Shown: positions 1 to 8,366, numbered from the stretch's first letter. The stretch: DNA of 64,000 nucleotides from Pseudotabrizicola algicola (GCF_010915705.1 NZ_JAAIKE010000002.1:62001-126000), one strand, 5' to 3'. Numbers and translations: made by a program. The notes: generated from the letters alone by a model not told the origin.

Positions 1-119
1 TGGACAGCAAGGAAAAATCGCCCGCAAAACCGCGCGCCAAGGCTGGCACCAAGTCTGCCGCCAAGTCTTCCACCGGAAAACCCGCCACCAAGGCCCCGCC
101 CAAGCGCAAGGCGGGCTGA
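1..119 (+). CDS. C-terminal tail of a probable Ku protein (partial)
   Basis: Only the last 38 codons lie in the window, read from base 3 to the TGA at 117-119. The peptide is almost entirely Lys, Ala, Pro, Ser and Thr, with repeated AAK/TK/PAK motifs. Basic low-complexity tails of this kind are found on bacterial Ku proteins, where they contact DNA and LigD. The assignment rests on that composition and on position: the ligD start codon follows 3 bases after the stop, and another ku gene lies on the far side of ligD. No folded domain is visible, so any protein with a histone-like tail would fit the sequence alone. Confidence 0.5.
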   Translation, partial: DSKEKSPAKPRAKAGTKSAAKSSTGKPATKAPPKRKAG

Positions 120-122
120 GCC

Positions 123-2645
123 ATGACGCTGAAGGAATACAACAGCAAACGTGATTTTGCCGCCACGCCAGAGCCGAAGGGGGCCAAGGCGCGCAAGAGC
201 GGCAGCCAGTTCGTGATCCAGAAACATGATGCCCGCCGCCTGCATTATGATTTGCGGCTGGAAATGGCGGGGGTGCTGCGCAGTTGGGCGGTGACGCGCG
301 GTCCAAGCCTGATTGCGGGCGAGAAGCGGCTGGCGGTGCATGTGGAAGATCACCCGCTTGGCTATGGCAGTTTCGAAGGCACGATTCCCAAAGGGGAATA
401 CGGGGCCGGAACGGTGTTGCTGTGGGATCGGGGGGATTGGTCGCCCATCGGTGATGCGGCCAAGGGCTATGCCAAGGGGCATCTGGAGTTCGAGCTTGCG
501 GGCGAAAAGCTGCGCGGGCGTTGGCACCTGATCCGCATGCAGGGCAAGCCTGCCGAAAAGCGGGAGAACTGGCTGCTGATTAAGGCAGATGATGCCGAGG
601 CCCGCGGCAAGGACGAGGCCGATATTCTGGAGCAACTGCCGCTTTCGGTCGCGTCGGGGCGCGATCTTGCCGAGATTGCGGCGGGGGCGGCGGTGAAGGA
701 GCGGGCGGCGAAGGATGCTGCCGCCAAAGATGCGCCGCGCCGCAAGGGCCGCGCCAAGGCCAAGCCCGCCGATGCCGATGAGGCGGAAGCCGCTGAGCCT
801 GATCTGACCAAGGGGGCCAAGGCCGCGCCCTTGCCGGAGTTCGTCCCGCCGATGCTGGCGACGCTGGCCCCCGCCGCGCCGAAGGGCGCGCGCTGGCTGC
901 ACGAGATCAAGTTTGACGGCTATCGCCTGCAGGCGCGGATCGAGGCGGGGAGCGTCACGCTTTTGACGCGCAGCGGGCTGGACTGGACCGCGCGCTTTGG
1001 CGCGGCAGTGCCTGCGGCGCTGCGGGATTTGGCGCTGCGCTCGGCGCTGATGGATGGCGAGCTGGTTGTCGAGGGCGGAGACGGGGCCTCGGATTTCTCG
1101 GCCTTGCAGGCCGATCTGAGTGCGGGGCGCGATGACCGCTTTGTGTTTTATGCCTTTGACCTGCTGCATCTGGACGGACATGATCTGCGCCCCTTGCCGC
1201 TGCTGGAGCGCAAGGAGAGGTTGGAACATGTGCTGGCCGCTGCGCAGGGCCCGCTCCGCTATAGCAGCCATTTCGAGGAAAGCGGAGCCACGGTGCTGCG
1301 CCATGCCTGCCGCCTGAGCCTTGAAGGCATCGTGTCGAAACTTGCCGACTCGCCCTATCGTTCGGGGCGGGGAAAGTCGTGGATCAAATCGAAATGCTCG
1401 GCGCGGCAAGAGTTTGTGATTGGCGGCTATGTGCCGTCGAGCGCGGCGAAGGGGGCCATCGGCTCGTTGGTGCTGGGGGTTCATGATGGCGGGCAGCTTG
1501 TGCCTGTGGGGCGTGTCGGCACTGGGTTTTCGGCGGCGGTGGCGCGGGAGTTGTTCACGCGGCTGGAGGCGATGCGCCGTGACGACAGCCCCTTTGACAA
1601 ACCGCTGACGGCAGAGCAGGCGCGGCAGGTGCGCCATGTGCGGCCCGAACTGGTGGCCGAGGTGGAGTTCCGCGCATGGACCGCCGACGGCCATTTGCGC
1701 CATGCCTCTTTTCGCGGCCTGCGGGAGGACAAGCCCGCCGACGAGGTGCGGCGCGAGGGCGAGGTGGCGGAGGCGGCTCCCAAGCCGCCCGCTCCGGCGC
1801 GGGTCAAGCTGACGCATCCCGACCGGATCTATTGGCCGGAGGCGGGAATCACCAAGGAGGGGCTGGCCGATTACTACAGCCAGGTCTGGCGCAAGATGGC
1901 GCCGTTTGTCGTCAACCGTCCGCTGGCGCTGTTGCGCTGCCCCGAGGGGATCGGCGGGCAGCGGTTCTTCCAGAAGCACATCTGGAAGGGGGCGAGCCGC
2001 CATATCCGTCAGGTGGAGGACCCCAAGGGCAAGGACGCGCTGATCTGCATCGACAGTCTGGACGGGATGATCGGGCTGGTGCAGTCGGCGGCTCTGGAGA
2101 TCCACCCGTGGGGCAGCACGCTGGAGGACTGGGAGCGGCCCGACATGATCACGATGGATCTGGACCCGGATGACGGGGTGGACTGGGCGCGGGTGATTGC
2201 GGCGGCAGAGGAAGTGCGCGCGCGGCTGGAGGCGGCGGGGCTGGCGGCCTTCGTGAAAACCTCGGGCGGCAAGGGGCTGCATGTGGTGGCGCCGCTGGTG
2301 CCCGAAGCGGCTTGGCCTGCGGTGAAGGCCTTCGCCAAGGGGATGGCGCAGTCGATGGCGGCGGACAGTCCGGGCGATTATGTGGCGAGCCTTGCCAAGG
2401 CCAAGCGCAAGGGCAAGATCCTGATAGACTATTTGCGCAACCAGCGCGGGGCGACGGCGGTGGCGGCCTATTCCACCCGCGCGCGGCCGGGGGCGGCGGT
2501 TTCGGCTCCGCTCGCATGGGAAGAGCTTGGCCCCGAGGTGGGGCCGACGCGGTTCACGCTGGCGAATCTGCCCGCACGGCTGGCGGCGATGGAGCAAGAC
2601 CCGTGGGAGGGCTTTCGCAAGGCGGCGCGGCCCCTGCGGGGGTGA
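123..2645 (+). CDS. ligD: Multifunctional DNA ligase D (NHEJ)
   Basis: ATP-dependent ligase/polymerase/3'-phosphoesterase that repairs double-strand breaks with Ku. The 840 residues are in the usual proteobacterial order. The phosphoesterase domain is at about 25-165, with the QKHDARRLHYDLRLE block holding its metal-binding His and Asp residues. A Lys/Ala/Glu-rich linker spans about 185-235. The ligase domain is at about 240-540, with the nucleotidyl Lys at residue 263 in the KFDGY motif. The primase-polymerase domain is at about 560-830, with the metal-binding DLD triplet at 679-681. All three domains look intact. The start follows the upstream ku-like stop by 3 bases, so the two are probably translated together. 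The stop abuts the stop of the convergent ku gene with no spacer (tgatca). Confidence 0.96.
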   Translation: MTLKEYNSKRDFAATPEPKGAKARKSGSQFVIQKHDARRLHYDLRLEMAGVLRSWAVTRGPSLIAGEKRLAVHVEDHPLGYGSFEGTIPKGEYGAGTVLLWDRGDWSPIGDAAKGYAKGHLEFELAGEKLRGRWHLIRMQGKPAEKRENWLLIKADDAEARGKDEADILEQLPLSVASGRDLAEIAAGAAVKERAAKDAAAKDAPRRKGRAKAKPADADEAEAAEPDLTKGAKAAPLPEFVPPMLATLAPAAPKGARWLHEIKFDGYRLQARIEAGSVTLLTRSGLDWTARFGAAVPAALRDLALRSALMDGELVVEGGDGASDFSALQADLSAGRDDRFVFYAFDLLHLDGHDLRPLPLLERKERLEHVLAAAQGPLRYSSHFEESGATVLRHACRLSLEGIVSKLADSPYRSGRGKSWIKSKCSARQEFVIGGYVPSSAAKGAIGSLVLGVHDGGQLVPVGRVGTGFSAAVARELFTRLEAMRRDDSPFDKPLTAEQARQVRHVRPELVAEVEFRAWTADGHLRHASFRGLREDKPADEVRREGEVAEAAPKPPAPARVKLTHPDRIYWPEAGITKEGLADYYSQVWRKMAPFVVNRPLALLRCPEGIGGQRFFQKHIWKGASRHIRQVEDPKGKDALICIDSLDGMIGLVQSAALEIHPWGSTLEDWERPDMITMDLDPDDGVDWARVIAAAEEVRARLEAAGLAAFVKTSGGKGLHVVAPLVPEAAWPAVKAFAKGMAQSMAADSPGDYVASLAKAKRKGKILIDYLRNQRGATAVAAYSTRARPGAAVSAPLAWEELGPEVGPTRFTLANLPARLAAMEQDPWEGFRKAARPLRG

Positions 2646-3455
2646 TCACTTGCCGGAAGACTTGCCTGATGTCTCTGCGGCGAGGCTGCGTTTGAGCGCA
2701 TCCATGATGCTGACGACATTCGACGGCTCGGCGGGGGCGGCCTTGGGCTTTGCGGGGCGCTTGCGGCCTTTCTTCTTGGCCGCGATCAGGTCAAGCAGGC
2801 GGTCCTGCACGGGATCGCTGGCCATCTCGGGCGACCAGTCCTGCTTGCGCTCGTCGATCAGGCGCTTGACAAGGGTCATCAGCTTGGCCTCAGGCTTCTG
2901 GGCGTCGATCTTGTCGAAGTAATCGGCCTCGTCCCGCACCTCGTTGCCATAGCGCAGGGTCCAGACCACGATGCCCTTGCCGCGCGGCTCCAGCATCACC
3001 GCGCGTTCGCGGCGATAGAGCACCAGCCGCGCGATGCCGACGGTGCCGGTATCGGCCATCGCGGCGCGTATGACGGAAAACGCCTCCTCGCCGACGCGGT
3101 CCCCGGGCGAGAGGTAATGCGGGGTGTCATACCAGATCCAGCCGATGCTGTCGGCGGGGACGAACATGTCGATGTCGATGGTGCGGGTGCTTTCGAGGGC
3201 GACCTCGGAGATTTCATCCTCTTCGAGCAGGACGTAGTCATCCTCGCCCCGCGCATAGCCCTTGGCCTTGTCCTCGTCGCGCAGGGGTTTGCCGGTGACG
3301 GCGTCGATGTAGCGGCTGACGACGCGGTTGCCGGTGACGGCATTCATCGTGTGGAAGCGCAGCTTTTCCGCCTCGGTGGTGGCGGGCGTCATCGTCACCG
3401 GACAGTTCACCAGCGAGAGCTTGAGATAGCCTTTCCAGAAGGGACGCGGGGCCAT
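2646..3455 (-). CDS. ku: Ku DNA end-binding protein
   Basis: Homodimeric DNA-end-binding ring protein of bacterial non-homologous end joining, which recruits LigD. The 269 residues match a standard bacterial Ku core: a start reading WKGYLKLSLVNCPV, the segment around DSIGWIWYDTPHYLSP, the RRERAVMLEPRGKGIVVWTLRY block, and a short C-terminal region with the basic stretch KKKGRKRP. The tail is shorter and less Lys-rich than that of the Ku-like protein at the left edge of the window. It is transcribed towards ligD and shares no spacer with it. A small gene at 3465-3740 ends 9 bases before this start and is probably in the same transcript. Two ku genes around one ligD suggest two Ku forms or a heterodimer, as discussed for rhizobia. 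Confidence 0.95.
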   Translation of the reverse strand: MAPRPFWKGYLKLSLVNCPVTMTPATTEAEKLRFHTMNAVTGNRVVSRYIDAVTGKPLRDEDKAKGYARGEDDYVLLEEDEISEVALESTRTIDIDMFVPADSIGWIWYDTPHYLSPGDRVGEEAFSVIRAAMADTGTVGIARLVLYRRERAVMLEPRGKGIVVWTLRYGNEVRDEADYFDKIDAQKPEAKLMTLVKRLIDERKQDWSPEMASDPVQDRLLDLIAAKKKGRKRPAKPKAAPAEPSNVVSIMDALKRSLAAETSGKSSGK

Positions 3456-3464
3456 GCCGTGCGC

Positions 3465-3740
3465 TCAGCAATCGTTGCTTTTGTCGATCTGGCCGGGGCG
3501 GGAGCGATCCTCGCACATGGCGCTGTCCGGATTGCGCCCGCCGGGAACGGAGGGTTTATCCGTGCCCTGTGCGGCGGCGTGGCGGCGCAGTCCCTCGGGG
3601 CTGACGCGCTTTTGCTCGGGCGTCGGGGCCTCTGCCGCAGCGAAGCCTTTCGCCTGCCCTTTCGCGGGGGTGGTCGGGGCAGCGGGCGATGCGGGGGCAG
3701 CGGGCGATGCGGACGGGGCGGCTTTGGGATCTTGGGTCAT
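3465..3740 (-). CDS. Small Pro/Ala-rich protein upstream of ku
   Basis: A 91-residue protein that I do not recognise. The first half is an Ala/Pro/Ser/Thr-rich stretch containing two copies of a six-residue unit (ASPAAP), encoded by an 18-bp tandem repeat. The second half is polar and charged (around TPEQKRVSPEGLRRH) and ends with two Cys residues, one of them the last residue. There is no signal peptide or membrane segment. The ATG has a good ribosome binding site (GAAGGGAAC just upstream), which supports translation. It ends 9 bases before the ku start on the same strand, so the pair is likely co-transcribed and the protein may accompany Ku. It could also be a minor conserved protein with no DNA-repair role. 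Confidence 0.55.
   Translation of the reverse strand: MTQDPKAAPSASPAAPASPAAPTTPAKGQAKGFAAAEAPTPEQKRVSPEGLRRHAAAQGTDKPSVPGGRNPDSAMCEDRSRPGQIDKSNDC
3676..3711. repeat. 18-bp tandem repeat, two copies
   Basis: Two back-to-back copies of an 18-base unit (GGGGCAGCGGGCGATGCG) inside the small gene upstream of ku. On the minus strand each copy encodes six residues of the Ala/Pro/Ser-rich region, so a copy-number change would keep the reading frame. Confidence 0.8.
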
Positions 3741-3753
3741 GGCGGTTCCCTTC

Positions 3754-3768
3754 TTGACAGAAGGTCAA
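3754..3768. promoter_or_regulatory. Inverted repeat just upstream of the small gene-ku pair
   Basis: TTGAC, five bases, GTCAA: a perfect 5-bp inverted repeat. It ends 13 bases before the ATG of the minus-strand gene at 3740 and overlaps its ribosome-binding region. It could be an operator, or one arm could be a -35 box. It is short enough to arise by chance. Confidence 0.25.
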
Positions 3769-3862
3769 CCCCGAAACCGCCGCATTGTTCCGCCCCCCCC
3801 TGCCCTACCGCCTGCGCCTTAGCCGGATCGGGCGGCAGGCCCTTCGCGCCAAAGCGGCAAGG

Positions 3863-6079
3863 TCAGTTGGTGACCCAGCCCAGCAGGCGCGAGAGCCAAG
3901 GCCGGGGCCGGATGCGGATGGTCAGGCCGCCCGTGCCACGATCGCCCAACTCGAACCGCTTGGGCGGCGGCGCGCCTGCCTCGGCGGCGGGACGTTCGAC
4001 CTGAAGGCGGGCTTGCAGCAGACCTTCCAGAATTTCGCCCGACAGGGCGGCGGGCGGTTCCCAGACCTCGGCGGCGAGTTCGGCGCGGATGGCGTCGAGA
4101 TCGGGAGCGTAACCGCGCGCCGCAGCAAAGGGTGCAGAGGTGGCGGCGAAAGCCTCAACCAGCGCCAATCGCTCTGCCGGAGACAGCGCCGAGCGCGGAT
4201 CGGGCCGCGGAGGATGCGTGGCGAAAAAGCCGCGCAGCACCAGCATGCGCTGTTCTTCGGAGGTGAGCATGCTGTTGAGCAGCCGCGCCGCCGCCACCTG
4301 TTCCCGGTCTGGCGTGGCATAGCCGTGGCTTGCGGGCAGATCGGGACGGTCTGCGGCAAGCGTTTCGAGCCCTGCGGCGCCCATGAAACAGGCCCAATGG
4401 CCCGCACCGCGCCGCGCCGCCTCGTGGTCGAGCAAGATGACGGGGCGGTTGGAAAACGCCTCGAAGGGCGCGAAAAGGGCCGGATAATCGGTGAGCGCCG
4501 CAGCATAATCGACCAGAAACTCGGGCAGGCTGCGCGCGCCGCGCCGCTGGCCGTTGCACACCAATTCGCGGTAGAACATTTCCGCCCAATGATCGGGGCG
4601 GCGCGCAAAGGCCACGACCTGACAGGTTTCGAACTCGGACAGTCGGTGGAACAGGGCGGACAGCAGCGCCTCGCGGTCATCGGTGATGGGGGCAAGCATG
4701 TTTTCGCAGGACAGGATGACTGTCCTGGCCTTGGAGTCCGCGATTTCGCGTGCGAGGTCCTGCCAGATTTCGCCGTCGCGGTTGCGCGCGGCGACCAGCA
4801 GGCCGAGATGGCCCGGAAAGCCGCCCTGACGCACGGCGAAAAAATCATCGCCTGCCAGTCCGGTTTTGGGAAACAGCGCGCCCGCCGCCCGCAAGCGGCC
4901 CTGCCGCGCCATCAGACCGCGTTGCAGATAGGTGGAGCCGGTCTTGTGCATGCCGATGTGCAAGACCAGATGCCGCCCGCGCGTGCCCGACAAGACGGCA
5001 GGCGCGGCGACGCTGGCCCGGCACCCGTCGATGGTGGCAACCGCGCCGGGGATATTGCCGTCGCGCAACTGGCGGTGGATGTCGAAAAAATCCTGCCGCC
5101 GCACGGTCATCTTGCGGGTCTGCATCCCCACACGCGACACGAGTTTGAGCACGGGATCATCGAAGATCTGCTGGCCGAAGCGGTCTTCTCCGAGCAGGGC
5201 GGTGATGCGCTGGCCCAGATCGGCGTAATCGGGGTCATCGCCGCGCGCGATGAGCGGCAGCACGTCCATATCCCAGATCAGGCGCGACAGGGTGTTGAAC
5301 ACCTCGCGCCGCAGGAAGCGCTGCGGCATATCGGGCGCGGCCGCATGGGCGCGCATGTGCGCCATGCATTTTTCCAGCAGTTGCACCTGAAGGCGGTGGA
5401 TCGCCAGATCAGGTTTTGTGACGGAAATCGAGCCTGCCCGCCGCCGCCAGACCCGCACGGGCTTGCCCAGACAGGCGATCCGTTCTGCGGCGGTAACGGT
5501 GTGCAGCACGAAGAGCCGGTCCTCGAACTTGACCTGCGCTTCATCGAACAGAAGATCGCGCGCGATCAGGAAATCGCGCCGGTAGATCGACGACCACGAC
5601 GAGGTGATGAACTGCGCCTGTTCCACCCCCTTCAGCCCTGCGCCGGTTTTCTGGCTGGAAAACAGGATCCTGTCGCGCGGCAGCAGGGTCAGTGCCGGAG
5701 ACCCCACGGTGCTCAGGCAGCAATTGGCATGGGTGATGTCGGCGCCGGTCTGCTCGGCAAAGGCCAGTTGGGCGGTCAGACCTTCGGCGAGGTAGTAGTC
5801 ATCGGCATCCAGAAAGGCGATGCGGCGGGCCGTGGTGGCGGCGATGCCGCTGTTGCGCGCCGCCGAAAGGCCGAGATTGACCGGATGGTGCAGCACCCGC
5901 ACCGATCTGGGCAGGCCCATCCGCTCGAAGGCGGCGGCGTCATATTCGGCGGGGTTGTCGTTGACGACGATGATCTCGGTGTCGGGGATGCCTTGCGCCA
6001 GAATGGAGTTCAGCGCGAGCCCGATATAGGCGGTTTCATTGTAAAACGGGACGATGACCGCAAGCCGGGTGTCGGACAA
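3863..6079 (-). CDS. Family 2 glycosyltransferase fused to a sulfotransferase-like domain
   Basis: A two-domain protein of 738 residues. Residues 1-240 form a GT-A type family 2 glycosyltransferase: the start reads LAVIVPFYNE, a nucleotide-binding VVND follows near residue 40, and the DxD metal site is D91-A-D93-D94. From about 365 on there is a sulfotransferase-like P-loop domain. The motif GMHKTGST at 376-383 matches the PAPS-binding loop of bacterial sulfotransferases. No membrane segment is evident, so it is probably cytoplasmic. The substrate is unknown; modification of a surface glycan or of a secreted protein is the natural guess. The TTG start is forced, because an in-frame stop lies six codons upstream. 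A tiny pilin-like gene ends 15 bases upstream on the same strand. The domain calls are firm; the fused function is inferred. Confidence 0.85.
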   Translation of the reverse strand: MSDTRLAVIVPFYNETAYIGLALNSILAQGIPDTEIIVVNDNPAEYDAAAFERMGLPRSVRVLHHPVNLGLSAARNSGIAATTARRIAFLDADDYYLAEGLTAQLAFAEQTGADITHANCCLSTVGSPALTLLPRDRILFSSQKTGAGLKGVEQAQFITSSWSSIYRRDFLIARDLLFDEAQVKFEDRLFVLHTVTAAERIACLGKPVRVWRRRAGSISVTKPDLAIHRLQVQLLEKCMAHMRAHAAAPDMPQRFLRREVFNTLSRLIWDMDVLPLIARGDDPDYADLGQRITALLGEDRFGQQIFDDPVLKLVSRVGMQTRKMTVRRQDFFDIHRQLRDGNIPGAVATIDGCRASVAAPAVLSGTRGRHLVLHIGMHKTGSTYLQRGLMARQGRLRAAGALFPKTGLAGDDFFAVRQGGFPGHLGLLVAARNRDGEIWQDLAREIADSKARTVILSCENMLAPITDDREALLSALFHRLSEFETCQVVAFARRPDHWAEMFYRELVCNGQRRGARSLPEFLVDYAAALTDYPALFAPFEAFSNRPVILLDHEAARRGAGHWACFMGAAGLETLAADRPDLPASHGYATPDREQVAAARLLNSMLTSEEQRMLVLRGFFATHPPRPDPRSALSPAERLALVEAFAATSAPFAAARGYAPDLDAIRAELAAEVWEPPAALSGEILEGLLQARLQVERPAAEAGAPPPKRFELGDRGTGGLTIRIRPRPWLSRLLGWVTN

Positions 6080-6094
6080 GATGCGCGACCTGCG

Positions 6095-6256
6095 TCACAA
6101 ACTCTCGGGGCTGTCAGGAGGGGCTTCATCGGTCGAGGCCGAAAAGGCGGTGCCCAGAAAACCGACGAGGGCAATCAACATCAATGCATATTCCACAGCG
6201 TGGCACCCATCACTCAAACACTCTGAAAACTTGAAGAAAATTCGGTCGCGTGTCAA
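6095..6256 (-). CDS. Small Flp-type (type IVb) pilin-like protein
   Basis: A 53-codon reading frame between a TGA directly before a TTG codon and a TGA at 6095-6097. The peptide has a basic leader (TRDRIFFKF), then the sequence SDGCHAVEYALM. This places a Gly followed by four residues and Glu-Tyr, the signature of Flp-type prepilin cleavage and assembly (G/xxxxEY). About 18 hydrophobic residues follow, with a short acidic and Pro-rich tail. Such small pilins are normally processed by a TadV/CpaA peptidase and assembled by Tad machinery; none of those genes is in the window. No clear ribosome binding site precedes the TTG, which lowers confidence. It ends 15 bases before the glycosyltransferase-sulfotransferase gene, suggesting that enzyme could modify this pilin. 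The tail is short compared with typical Flp proteins. Confidence 0.5.
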   Translation of the reverse strand: MTRDRIFFKFSECLSDGCHAVEYALMLIALVGFLGTAFSASTDEAPPDSPESL

Positions 6257-6353
6257 TCATGCTGATGCGCGCCGATCAAAATGCCGGACGGCGGGGGGTG
6301 ATCCTATCCCGAACAAGAAACAATCGGCAGGCTAGAGGCAGGCAGGACCACGG

Positions 6354-7178
6354 ATGCAGAGAGTTGTGCTTATCACCGGCTGTTCGTCGGGAATCGGGCT
6401 GGATGCCGCGCGGGGCTTGCGCGCGCGGGGCTGGCGGGTGTTCGCAAGCTGCCGCCAACAGGCCGATTGCGACCGGCTGATCGCGGAAGGATTCGAGAGC
6501 CCGCGCTTGGATTATGCCGATGAGGCGAGCCTTGCCAGCGGATTGGCGCAGGTGCTGGAGGCGACAGGGGGCCGGCTGGATGCGCTTTACAACAACGGGG
6601 CCTTTGCCTGCCCCGGCGCGGTCGAGGACCTGCCGCGCGGGGCCTTGCGCGAGATTTTCGAGACCAACCTGTTCGGCACGCATGACCTGACGCGCCGCGT
6701 GATTCCGGTGATGCGGGCACAAGGGCACGGGCGGATCGTGCAGTGCTCGTCGGTGCTGGGGCTGGTGGGGCTGAAATGGCGCGGGGCCTATGTGGCCAGC
6801 AAGTTCGCGCTGGAGGGGCTGACCGACGTGCTGCGGATCGAGATGCGCGGGACCGGGATTTCGGTCAGCCTGATCGAGCCCGGCCCGATCACCAGCCGCA
6901 TCCGCGCCAATGCGATCCCGCATTTCGAGAAGTGGATCGACTGGGAAGGCTCGGCCCGCGCGGCGGAATATGCGGGTCTGCGCGGACGGCTTTACGAGGA
7001 CCGGGGGCCGGACCGCTTCGAGCTGCCCCCCGCGCGGGTGACGCAGAAGCTGATCCATGCGCTGGAAAGCCGGCGCCCGCGGGCGCGCTACTATGTGACC
7101 ACGCCCACCCATCTGATGGGGGTGCTGCGCCGCATCCTGCCGACGCGGGCGCTGGACTGGGTGATTGCCAAGGGGTGA
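6354..7178 (+). CDS. Short-chain dehydrogenase/reductase
   Basis: NAD(P)-dependent oxidoreductase of the classical SDR family, 274 residues. The cofactor motif TGCSSGIG is at 8-15, the NNG element near 80-82, the catalytic Ser near 132-133, and Tyr146-x-x-x-Lys150 (YVASK) completes the active site. The C-terminal half, with its PGPITS segment and longer tail, resembles SDR enzymes annotated as acting on sterol, retinol or acyl substrates, but the substrate cannot be read from the sequence. The gene stands alone: the neighbour on the left is divergent and the next gene on the right is 288 bases away. A repeat-family hairpin lies about 115 bases downstream. Confidence 0.85.
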   Translation: MQRVVLITGCSSGIGLDAARGLRARGWRVFASCRQQADCDRLIAEGFESPRLDYADEASLASGLAQVLEATGGRLDALYNNGAFACPGAVEDLPRGALREIFETNLFGTHDLTRRVIPVMRAQGHGRIVQCSSVLGLVGLKWRGAYVASKFALEGLTDVLRIEMRGTGISVSLIEPGPITSRIRANAIPHFEKWIDWEGSARAAEYAGLRGRLYEDRGPDRFELPPARVTQKLIHALESRRPRARYYVTTPTHLMGVLRRILPTRALDWVIAKG

Positions 7179-7293
7179 CGGGCCTGCGGCAAAAGGCCGC
7201 CTCGGGGGGCATCGAGCCCCCGCTCGGCGGCGTTGCCACGCAAGGCGGACACCGCGCCACATGCGCCTGCGGGCCCGCGGCGGGTCCGTGGAA

Positions 7294-7325
7294 CGCTCCG
7301 CGGGGAGTATTTTGCAAGCAGCAAG
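7294..7325 (+). repeat. Intergenic repeat element, copy A
   Basis: A short hairpin (CTCC, two bases, GGGGAG) followed by TATTTTG and the core CAAGCAGCAAG. It lies downstream of the short-chain dehydrogenase in the same orientation. Related copies are at 19425, 29041, 37318, 45341 and 56571. Confidence 0.6.
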
Positions 7326-7466
7326 GGCAGGAGGCAGGCCGCCTGTCTTGCAGCTTTTTCGGATACGCCCCGCGCGGAGCGTGCCTTGGAGTGGGCCTTG
7401 CACAAGAATCGCCTTCGCTTTTGCGCGATTGCCGCCTAAGTCATGGCGCAGAGGAAGGGGATACCC

Positions 7467-7673
7467 ATGCTGAACGATCCGCTGTTCATTCTGGCTGCCG
7501 TGGCGAGTCTCGGGGTTCTGGTCATTCTGATGATCGGGATCGGGGGGTTTGCCAAGGGCGGTGATTTCAACCGCAAGCACGCCAACCGGCTGATGCGCTA
7601 TCGCATCGCGGCGCAGGCGCTGGCGGTGATCCTGATTGTGGGCTTCGCCTTCCTGCGCAGCAAAGGGGGCTGA
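7467..7673 (+). CDS. Small twin-transmembrane (HIG1-like) protein
   Basis: A 68-residue protein with two hydrophobic helices: residues about 5-27 (ILAAVASLGVLVILMIGIGG) and about 45-62. They are separated by a polar, basic loop (GDFNRKHANRLMRYR) carrying the RxxxNxLMRYR pattern of the small HIG1-like or twin transmembrane proteins common in Rhodobacteraceae. An inner-membrane location is expected. The start at 7467 is chosen over the ATG at 7443 because GAGGAAGGGG sits 6 bases upstream of it. The stop is 3 bases before the adenosyltransferase start, so the two form an operon. Related proteins have been linked to respiratory-complex assembly, but nothing here shows that. Confidence 0.8.
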   Translation: MLNDPLFILAAVASLGVLVILMIGIGGFAKGGDFNRKHANRLMRYRIAAQALAVILIVGFAFLRSKGG

Positions 7674-7676
7674 GAC

Positions 7677-8249
7677 ATGGTTGTTCTGTCAAAAATCTAC
7701 ACCAGGACCGGAGATGCCGGCGAGACGGCGCTTGGCAATGGCGCGCGGGTGGCCAAGCATTCCCTGCGCGTCTCGGCCTATGGCACGGTGGATGAGACGA
7801 ATGCGACCGTGGGGCTGGCCCGGCAGCATGCGGACGGCGAGATGGATGCGGCCCTTGCGCGCATTTCCAACGACCTGTTCGATCTGGGGGCCGATCTGTG
7901 CACGCCCGACATGCACAAGGATGCCGAGTTGACCTATACGCCGCTGCGCATGGTCGAAAGCCAGGTCTTGCGGCTGGAACAGGAGATCGACCTGTGGAAT
8001 GCGCGTCTGACGCCCTTGCGCAGTTTCATCTTGCCGGGGGGCAGTGCGCTGGCCGCGCAACTGCATCTGTGCCGCACCGTTTGCCGCCGCGCCGAGCGGC
8101 TGGTGGTGGAACTTGGCACGCTGGAAGAGGTGAACCCCGAGGCGGTCAAATACCTCAACCGCCTGTCGGACTGGTTCTTTGTGGCGGGGCGCATTGCCAA
8201 TGACGATGGCCGCGCCGATGTGCTCTGGGTGCCGGGTCTGACCCGCTGA
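7677..8249 (+). CDS. Cob(I)alamin adenosyltransferase, PduO type
   Basis: Transfers the adenosyl group of ATP to the reduced cobalt of corrinoids to make coenzyme B12. The 190 residues show the PduO-type landmarks. The N-terminal ATP-binding segment TRTGDAGETAL is at about 9-19. The block around RVSAYGTVDETNA follows. The RxAERLV helix is near 140, and YLNRLSDWFFVAGR near the C-terminus. The length is typical of stand-alone bacterial enzymes. It begins 3 bases after the twin-membrane protein. Context supports supply of adenosylcobalamin for methylmalonyl-CoA and ethylmalonyl-CoA mutases: etfBA follows and an mcd-like gene lies elsewhere in the window. The corrinoid form used (cobyrinate diamide or complete cobalamin) cannot be told from the sequence. 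Confidence 0.9.
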   Translation: MVVLSKIYTRTGDAGETALGNGARVAKHSLRVSAYGTVDETNATVGLARQHADGEMDAALARISNDLFDLGADLCTPDMHKDAELTYTPLRMVESQVLRLEQEIDLWNARLTPLRSFILPGGSALAAQLHLCRTVCRRAERLVVELGTLEEVNPEAVKYLNRLSDWFFVAGRIANDDGRADVLWVPGLTR

Positions 8250-8366
8250 TCGGGGGACTACGTGGCGTTCCGGGGGGCTGGCGCGTCGATTTTGCACTGT
8301 TGTGACGGGGCAAGACGGGCTAGTTACCAAGGCCAGAGAGCTTGAACCTATGGGAGATATGCGTCG

